NCBI GenBank assembly: GCA_905116865.2
Contig: CAJHNH020001995.1
Span: 62,001 to 126,000 of the forward strand
Reading direction: 5' to 3'
Length of the DNA: 64,000 nt
From: Candidula unifasciata
Taxonomy: Eukaryota > Mollusca > Gastropoda > Stylommatophora > Geomitridae
The position numbers and the translations under genes are program-made. Shown one piece after another: positions 19,705 through 64,000 of this stretch (the stretch's first letter is position 1; every line of letters begins with the position of its first letter). The notes under the pieces are model-generated. The model was not told the origin of the DNA. It did no database searches and saw only the letters and a list, made by a program, of their open reading frames with translations.

Positions 19705-19830
19705 GAGAAATCATCACCAGATGCCTTGCCGACTGGCGTGGGCGATCATGCCTCTCCACAATCTTCAATCTCCTGCAGCATGTATCAGTTCGTGTGCTGA
19801 CACACCTCCATTGTGTTCACTAGCTGTTCG
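19705..19830 (-). mobile_element. LINE fragment, family C 3' end
   Basis: 'catcaccagatgccttgccg' to 'gctgacacacctccattgtg' matches the reverse of the last ~120 bp of family C. Confidence 0.65.
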
Positions 19831-20134
19831 TTAGAGAATCTGGCGCATTTTCTTTGTCCTCGAAACCCCAACACAGAGCAGGCCCATCATCAGCATGTGC
19901 TGATCATCGTGTGTCGGACAGATACTTGATCACGAAATCCTTGCCTAAACATTATGTCAGTACATTCTACCGATAAGTAGTACCAGAAACAAAATCATTA
20001 AAAGTATTTTACAGACTGTAGACAATCCCCTGCTGCTTCTACTCCCAGCTGGTTCAGGCTGTGTCCGGCACACGAGACATAAATGGCAACCTTACTGAGT
20101 TGATGTATCCGCGCTTATTCCATTCAGTTAATTT

Positions 20135-20825
20135 ACATGTCAAGGTGTCAATGACAGACCTACAGTCTACATTGACGGCGAAGAGCTTGAGACAGCAAAA
20201 CATTTTACCTATCTGGGTTCCTCAGTGAATAGTAAACTATCGCTGGACCAAGAAATCAACATGAGGATAGGTGAGGCAGCAACAACAATGAGCAGTCTGA
20301 CAAAGAGAGTTTGGGAGAACAGAAAGCTCACAATTAAAACAAAATCCCTTGTCTATCAGGCTCGTGTTCTCAGCACTCTGCTTTATGGTGAAACTTGGTC
20401 AACATATTCAGACCAGGAGAGACGGCTTAATAGCTTTCATGTGCGATGCTTAAGAAGAATACTTGGCATTAAGTGGCAGGACAAAATCACAAACACTGTA
20501 GTATTGGAAAGAGCAGGTACTACAACAGTCTTTTCCATGCTAAGTCTACGAAGACTCAGGTGGCTGGGTCAAACCTGGAGAATTGAGGCTGGCAGAGTCC
20601 CTAAGGACATCTTTTATGGTGAATTAAAGACAGGAAGAAGATGTCGAGGCTGACCTCTACTACGTTATAAAGATATGTGCAAGATATGAATGATACAGGT
20701 ATTGAGGCGGACTCATGGGAACCAAGTACCATGGACCGTGTTCTGTGGAAAGGGTATATCAGGAAGGGAATAAGACTGAAGGAAGAAATTATTGCAGAAA
20801 GGATGAAAGCTGAGCTCTGAAAAGA
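20135..20825 (+). mobile_element. LINE reverse-transcriptase C-terminal half
   Basis: The frame reads FTYLGSSVN near 20200 (thumb-proximal motif), LSTLLYGETWSTYSDQERRL, CLRRILGIKWQDKITN and RWLGQ. After a stop near 20653 the homology continues in another frame (MDRVLWKGYIRKG) to about 20820. It is frameshifted and has no 5' half. Confidence 0.85.
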
Positions 20826-20852
20826 AACGGATTAAACACAAATGTTGTTAAC

Positions 20853-20885
20853 ATTAGTTAGTTAGTTAGTTAGTTAGTTAGTTGG
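20853..20885. repeat. (GTTA)n microsatellite
   Basis: About seven GTTA units after the LINE at 20135-20825; probably grown from its 3' tail. Confidence 0.85.
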
Positions 20886-22070
20886 GTTATCATCATTGCA
20901 CTCCGGACATGTCCATAGGTGCTCAGATCCTCCCCTCAGTATGAACCCCAACGTCCGATGGCTAATAGTACCAGTTCTATGTTGATAAATGTTGTTAACA
21001 ATGGTCCTGAAATCCCATGCGATCATTGTGGAAGACTTTTCTTGACACGGGCGGGTCTTGCTAGTCACACTCGCCATCGCCATGGACTGTGAGTCTCATG
21101 CCTCCTCATAGCGCAATATAACACTATCGTCTTGAAAGACGGAAAGGTACCAATGAATGAATTTAAACGTCAACTATATTTGTTATATATGGCAAGACAT
21201 TTTACATACACAGATCAGGATGGGGTCCTTTTGCTACTGGACCCCCCCCCCCCCCGGGGGCCGGCTGGCCTATGCGTTAAGACGGCCCTGACCAAGACTG
21301 TCAATGCGTGTCGATAGGGCCCCTGATAGTCGGGATGACTGTCCATTAAATTATTCTGACATTATAATTTTTTGACATTTTGACAGCATTCAAATTTACA
21401 GTATTACATTACCCGCAAAATAGTTATGTATATATGTGTGGTGGGATGTGTGTGTGCGGGCGTTATTGTGTGCGTGCATGCGTGTGCGCTTGTGAGTGCT
21501 ACGTATTTTTGCACAGCCAAGTGAAGATGCACTGTTTTATTAGCCTATCGGTCATTCAAGATAGAACTGATTTTATCTCTGCGCCGTGTTACAACGGGAG
21601 CGAAAAGAGGGATCAGAAACCGCGATATTGATTTTTGTTTAACAGGGAAAGCTAGCCCAGAACCTGTGATTTCGTCTCATCACACGCGGAATGTGTAGGG
21701 GGGGGGGGGGGAGGGGGGCGGAGGGTCAGTAGGAAACATCAGTGTATAGAAAAGCTGGAATCGAACACACTGCAGTGAACTCGAAATTCTTCCTTACAAT
21801 AGAAAACATGCTGGGTGTTGATAGCGCTAGAAAACTAAAATAGTAAATTAATTGACTGTTCTTTTCTTTTATTTCACCCCGTCTCTAGTACTCCGATGTT
21901 TTGTAGGGAATTTCATGGAAAGTCCAGTATTATAGGGATGTTATGCGTGAAATGAACACCAACAAACACTATCCCCCCCCCCCCACCTCCTACCCCACCC
22001 CCAGTAATATTGGACTTTCCTATGAACTCCATACAAAAGTCCATGAGATGGGGTGAAATAAAATAAAATA
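20886..22070. other. Intergenic sequence with homopolymer and TG-rich tracts
   Basis: C run at 21242-21255, G run at 21698-21712, C run at 21974-21985 and a TG/GC-rich stretch at 21430-21500. 20890-21085 looks like a degraded LINE tail with a zinc-knuckle-like end on the minus strand. No gene was recognised. Confidence 0.4.
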
Positions 22071-22074
22071 ATCT

Positions 22075-22380
22075 AATGTACCCCTTTCCACGCCTTTGGG
22101 CATTTTGGGCATATAAGGCTAGACATATATTTTATAGACTACTCGGCACTCTTTGGGTTAAGTGGTCAACATCACGCCGGTCGCGTTTACCTCCCATATT
22201 CTACCCAAATTCAAGGCTAAGTCGACCTTGAGGCCAAGGTCATTTTTTCATACACCGGCCCAGTACATTGCAACCCTCTTTCTCCGTCGTGACATGGAAA
22301 CACTGCACTGGACAACCTGTAATGGGCGGATATGCCTCGAGTACAAGGCCACGTACAACGGTATAAAAGGATGGTGATGA
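22075..22380 (-). mobile_element. SINE family A
   Basis: Reversed family A body ('ttgggcatataaggctagac', 'aaggctaagtcgaccttgag'), with a degraded region at the right end where a head would lie. Confidence 0.65.
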
Positions 22381-22483
22381 TGTAAAATTAGAACAAACAG
22401 TTTAACTATATTGTTGATGTTAAGATTAAATATATAAACTTAACCAAAGGAAAAGTTACATTGTTCCATGGATTCTGTTTAAG

Positions 22484-22710
22484 TATAGTGTAGCGGTGGT
22501 GGTGGTGGGGGTAGTGGTGGTGGTAGTTTTAACATAAATAATATCCCGCTAAACTCTCATGAGTATAGTTAGGACATACAGTGTATAGTGTAGCGGTGGT
22601 GGTGGTTGTAATGGCGGTAGTAGCAGTTGTGGTGGTGGTGGTGGTAAGAGTAGTTTTAACAAAAATAATATCCCTCTCAACTCTCATGGTTATAATTAGG
22701 ACATTTAGTG
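22484..22710. repeat. Two-copy tandem duplication with GGT-rich core
   Basis: 'gtatagtgtagcggtggtgg' starts both copies (about 22484 and 22582), and both continue into 'agttttaaca' and 'aactctcatg'. The (GGT)n core gives spurious poly-Val frames. Confidence 0.8.
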
Positions 22711-23411
22711 ATCATCGCATTTTCAGTATTTACCATCGCTATCTTGTTCACTGTACAAACATTCCTCTGTTATTAAAATGGTTATCTTGTCATACAACGT
22801 TGATAACTTCGCTGCCACAAATTTGTCCCAGACAATCAGCGTTCTGTATTGAGGCAGCGACAAGTGTCCGCAGTTCGATCGAGCTTAATCCCTTACAAGC
22901 CTGCGTGAGTTCTGCTTGCCGCAGCTGCCGTCTTTCCGCCTCTCTAGCGCCCTGTGAGTAAGATCCCCAACTCCTCTCTCCCTGTGTGTGACCTGCGAAT
23001 GCATAGGACCTCCAATCTGTGTGCTAGTATGCGCAGTCAGTTATGGTAATGTCTATTATAATATGTGATCCTTTGCGTGAGTAATAATAACACTTGTTAT
23101 ATATATATATATTTTTTTTTTGTTGGTAAAATTAATTATTAATTGGTGCTTATTCTAAGGCATTATTTCTTAAATTGTACTTGCGTGACACGTGATATTT
23201 TTTCGGGTCTTCTATGTTATATATCAGCCGCTCAGACAGCAGTCGCAAACTGTTGAACGTTAAATTGCCCAGTAAAGCCACACAAGCTCCAACAAATGCT
23301 GTGGATAGTTTGAGAAGCCCTGAAGAGGGCACATAACTGGCTTGAATTTTCAATAATAATAAAAATATTGATGATACCGTATCATAGGGTAAGCATTTCC
23401 ACAAATTTGTG
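22711..23411. other. Intergenic sequence without recognised gene
   Basis: Includes a short (TA)n at 23100-23112. The frame at 22581-22961 is repeat-derived at its start and unsupported elsewhere. Confidence 0.4.
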
Positions 23412-23413
23412 AA

Positions 23414-23506
<93 letters not shown>
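23412..23506. repeat. (TA)n microsatellite, about 93 bp
   Basis: An almost pure TA run abutting the 3' end of the minus-strand LINE at 23510-24090, whose tail is (CAA)n on the minus strand. Confidence 0.95.
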
Positions 23507-23508
<2 letters not shown>

Positions 23509-23509
23509 A

Positions 23510-24090
23510 TTGTTGTTGTTGTGATTGATCCAGCAGCGCATGAGCTTTCACCCTTTGGCCCAATGCCATGTAGTGGAATTTGCATGTTTTCACAACCTGG
23601 TTTTTTTCCTCTGTACAAGGTGTTCCACTTGTCAGGTCTCAGAGGGAGTAGCATTCTTCTAGTCTCGCTGAGTTTTAGGGATTTAAAGTGATGGCGGTCA
23701 ACAGTTTCATAGGGGTAGTTACATAGATGTCACTTTAGGGAGTGTTGTGGCTGTATTCTGTTTAGGTGTTCATTGAGTGGAGTATGTTGTGTTCTGAGTC
23801 TGAAGATGGTGGCCTAGTCCCTTCTTGTTAAATGGTTAATGCTGTCCTTAGGATCAGGACTAGCCATGTGTCTAGAAACCTCTCTTCCAGTATCTGCCAT
23901 GGCCCATCTGTTCAGCCAAGTCTCTTTGTTTATAGCTTTTATAGGTGTTTTTGCTGTCTCTAGGGTTGTCGTTGTAAGTGGTTGTTCTTGTGTTGCTCCT
24001 TTCTTTGCCAGTCTGTCAGCTCTGTCATTACCTGATGTGCCGGAGTGGCCTGGAATCCACTGCATCACTATTCTGATAAAGGCGACTTTT
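23510..24090 (-). mobile_element. LINE C-terminus with RNase H domain (second RNase H family)
   Basis: The minus frame reads VMQWIPGHSGTSGNDRADRL, the RNase H histidine/GNDRAD segment, then DSINHLTRRDQ, a degraded zinc-binding region and LRPDKWNTLYRGKK. The sequence ('AKKGA') is distinct from the commoner family here. It is cut at about 24090 where the plus-strand LINE begins. Confidence 0.85.
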
Positions 24091-25095
24091 TCCAGAAAAA
24101 ATAGTCAACATAATTGCTCTCTTCTATAAAGACTTTTCCTGCAGTATAAAAAATTACAATACATCTTTCCCAGTAAAGACGGGTGTAAGACAGGGATGTG
24201 TTATGTCATCTCTCCTCTTCAACCTTGTGATTGATTGGATACTAAAGAACACAGTAGACAGGACATTAAGAGGCATACGATGGACTCCATTCACCATGCT
24301 TGAGGACCTTGATTTTGCAGATGATATAGTACTCCTATCACATAAACATGAACATATACAAGAGAAAAGTAACAGACTACACTGCACAGCAGAAATGGTG
24401 GGACTGAGAATAAATATAAAGAAAACTAAAATCATGACAAACAGTCCAAACCAACAACCAGTGACCATAAGTAACCAATCACTTGAAAATGTAGAACATT
24501 TCACATATCTTGGCAGTGTGGTGTCCCTACTGGGAGGGACAGAGGAAGACATACAGTCACGCCTGAACAAAGCTAGAGCTGCTCTTGGAAGGATGTTTCA
24601 AATCTGGAAATCCAACAATTACTGCAGAGGAACAAAACTCCGACTCTACAAGAGCATCATTTTGCCAGTTCTTCTCTATGGAGCGGAATGCTGGAGAATG
24701 ACCAAAAAGGATGTTCACAAGCTGTCCACCTTCCACCACACATGTCTACGTAGAATTATCAAAATTTTCTGGCCAGATACAATCTCAAACACTAAACTAC
24801 TTAAAGCCACAAACCAAGAAACTTTAGACAGTATGATTACCAAGAGAAGATGGAAATGGCTTGGCCACGTTATGAGAATGACTTCTGATATACCTGCCAA
24901 AACAGATCTCACATGGACACCAGAGGGAAAGAAAAAACAGGGGCGCCCAAAAACAACATGGAGACGAATGATGGAAAGTGACCTGAGTGCGGCATCTTTG
25001 ACATGGAAAACTGCACTGAAGATTGCACAGGACAGGAAAGCATGGAAAGTCCTCTCTGAAGCATCATGTGCCACTAGGCATAACGCGAACTGATG
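24090..25095 (+). mobile_element. RTE-like LINE reverse transcriptase, 5'-truncated, C-terminal half intact
   Basis: A continuous frame from about 24095 to 25093 reads FPVKTGVRQGCVMSSLLFNL, then LEDLDFADDIVLLSHKHEHI with the catalytic FADD, FTYLGSVVS, LYGAECWRMT, the RRWKWLGHVMRM block and GRPKTTWRRMM. The frame is open to its natural stop, so this copy is fairly young, but it lacks endonuclease and RT fingers. Clade assignment is tentative. Confidence 0.9.
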
Positions 25096-25324
25096 ATGAC
25101 TATTCTGATGTTGTATGAGGTAATGAGCTGATCAGCATCTAGAATTATCTTAGCTATGTCAGTTCTGCAGCTTTCACTGCCCTTTAGTATATCAACCTAG
25201 TCCATCCTCCCCAGTAGCCTTACCTGCACGCCTAAAAGCTTGCCCATTTCTGTGTGCATCTGCTTGTCCTAGTGCACAAATGAGTATCCAGTTAATCAGT
25301 AAAAAAAAAAATATAACCCCACAG
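25096..25324. other. Intergenic sequence between LINE insertions
   Basis: LINE 3' UTR followed by AT-rich sequence and an A run; nothing else recognised. Confidence 0.4.
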
Positions 25325-25725
25325 AAAATTAGTTAGTTAGTCTTTCCTCTTGTGTCGAGTGCGGCACATAGGGCAGAGGTCATGACTCTCCATGCATGGC
25401 GGTTCGTTGCAATCCGTTGTAGGTCTTGGATGTTTGAGTGGCCCATGAGCGAGCCTTCCCTGATGATAGTTCTACGTAGGGTTTCCCTTGGTCTTCCACG
25501 AGATCTTTTCCCCTGTGGTGTCCAAATGAGGGCTTGGTAAGGAAGTCTTGATTTATCCATTCTAAGGGCGTGGCCGACATAGTTCCAGCGGCGTTTTCGT
25601 ATAAAATTAGACACATACTCTTGCCTGGATTCTTGCCTTATTTGTGTATTGGTTCGGAAATCTGACCATTTGAAATTTAGTATTCTTCTAAGGCATTTAT
25701 TTTCAAAACTGTCTAAATTTGTGTC
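25325..25725 (-). mobile_element. RTE-like LINE 3' end, near-identical to 36868-37262
   Basis: The minus frame reads LDSFENKCLRRILNFKWSDF, then RRWNYVGHALRMDKSRLPYQ and GRPRETLRRTIIREG, ending DTRGKTN with a (CTAA)n tail. It is truncated at about 25725. It keeps the CpGs that the other copy has lost. Confidence 0.92.
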
Positions 25726-25917
25726 ACAGAAAATAATGTCCTTAAATCTTGCAGAACCTAATCAGATATTTATTTCCAAGTTCATTTTCCTTTTCATACT
25801 TAGAAAAGATATAAACCCGAACGAAAAGTATATTGGTAAGCTGCACAATGTAACAAATACAAACAAAACGTGAACGTTGCGGCTATTGAGCCTTCATTCT
25901 TTTCATATCCTTTTCAT

Positions 25918-26150
25918 ACTGAACTTTTGTCAGCGTCTGTGGCTTAGGTGTTGCGAACGCACTTCAAAATCTTGGCGTGCTGGGTTTGATTCCAGCTGTG
26001 GTTGATCTTTTCTTGCGTTGGTTTAAACAGTGGTACTGATAGCTGACCGTTCAAATAGCAATGGCAAACTACTGAAAGTAAAACTTACCTAGAAAAAAAC
26101 CACAACAGCAAATAAATGTGGGGTTCTGGTTCTGCAATGTCCAGTAAAGG
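25918..26150 (+). mobile_element. tRNA-derived SINE, family B
   Basis: 'gcgtctgtggcttaggtgtt' (box A region) and 'tgctgggtttgattccagct' (box B) head a body ending 'ccagtaaaggatatgcaact'. It lies 240-480 bp upstream of the first GluN1 coding exon, and its 3' end has expanded into the following minisatellite. Confidence 0.8.
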
Positions 26151-26325
26151 ATATGCAACTAACTATCTGAACTTTTATGCAACTAACTATCTGAACTTTT
26201 ATGCAACTAACTATCTGAACTTTTATGCAACTAACTATCTGAACTTTTATGCAACTAACTAACTGAACTTTTATGCAACTAACTAACTGAACTTTATGCC
26301 ACTAACTACCTAAACTTTTATGCAG
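26150..26325. repeat. 24-bp minisatellite from a SINE 3' end
   Basis: About seven copies of 'atgcaactaactatctgaac'+tttt; the first unit is the SINE family B terminus. The last copies are diverged. It ends ~70 bp before the acceptor of the first GluN1 coding exon. Confidence 0.93.
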
Positions 26326-26431
26326 GAAATTTGTTTGGGAAAAGTGATATTCAACAGAATTTAGAAAATAAGTTTCATGTTTGCTCAATTTCAGACAGTC
26401 TTCACCAAATCAGAATAACAGTCTACCGAGT

Positions 26432-63811
<37,380 letters not shown>

Positions 63812-64000
63812 GTAAGACATTGCAAATGTTTGATAGATGACAATTCTTTTTTTTTTTTTTTTTCAAGTAATCTTTAATTTTCTTTTAATATTTTTAAGAA
63901 GATGACATTGCTCATGTTATTAATATTTGTGGTTCAGCTGTTTGACTTTTTCTACTCCAAGATTATACCATGTGTGATCAGCTATATTTTTTGGTGGATC
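63812..64000. other. Start of GluN1 intron 15
   Basis: T-rich sequence with a T run near 63849-63865; window end. Confidence 0.6.

Overview
The window is eukaryotic nuclear DNA: intron-rich, AT-leaning and packed with repeats. Two conserved animal genes can be read exon by exon. Their sequences, together with RNase H-bearing and RTE-like LINEs and several tRNA-derived SINE families, fit a lophotrochozoan, most likely a gastropod mollusc. That placement is inference; the species cannot be named from the sequence alone. No bacterial-style operon, CRISPR array, phage or plasmid feature is present.

Left part (2231-16380, minus strand): the 5' six coding exons of a TMEM39A/B-like gene (ER multi-pass membrane protein). 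They give 290 codons in continuous phase, starting with the family's MPGGRR N-terminus. The remainder lies off the left edge. The introns hold LINE and SINE fragments, two short hAT-like MITEs, a 71-bp minisatellite, and partial copies of the gene's own exon-6 splice-acceptor region.

Middle (16381-26394): about 10 kb between the two divergently oriented genes. It is almost entirely LINE and SINE fragments and microsatellites; no third gene was recognised.

Right part (26432-63811, plus strand): fifteen coding exons of the NMDA-type glutamate receptor subunit GluN1 (GRIN1/Nmdar1). They run from the signal peptide through the amino-terminal domain, S1, M1, the M2 pore loop, M3 and most of S2. 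All phases join to 762 codons plus 1 nt; M4 and the C-terminal tail are beyond the right edge. Introns contain LINEs, at least six SINE-like families, a 1.2-kb hAT element with a perfect 8-bp target duplication, a foldback element and many tandem repeats.

The most unusual structure is in GluN1 intron 12. The last 45 bp around the 3' end of the pore-loop exon, including its 5' splice site, are tandemly repeated 12 times (57479-58018). Seven successive donors are in frame and open, and the later copies carry TAG stops. Several downstream donors match the splice consensus better than the first one. This could produce receptors with 15-residue pore-loop insertions, or need strict donor choice. 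Two other GluN1 splice edges are also odd: exon 7 is followed almost at once by a long in-frame trinucleotide repeat, and exon 11 has a NAGNAG acceptor. Nothing in the window looks like an undescribed multi-gene system.

Two near-identical LINE copies in opposite orientation (25325-25725 and 36868-37262) differ mainly at CpG sites, which suggests recent transposition followed by methylation-linked decay. LINE and SINE boundaries given below are approximate (tens of bases). Exon boundaries are base-level readings from splice signals and reading phase.
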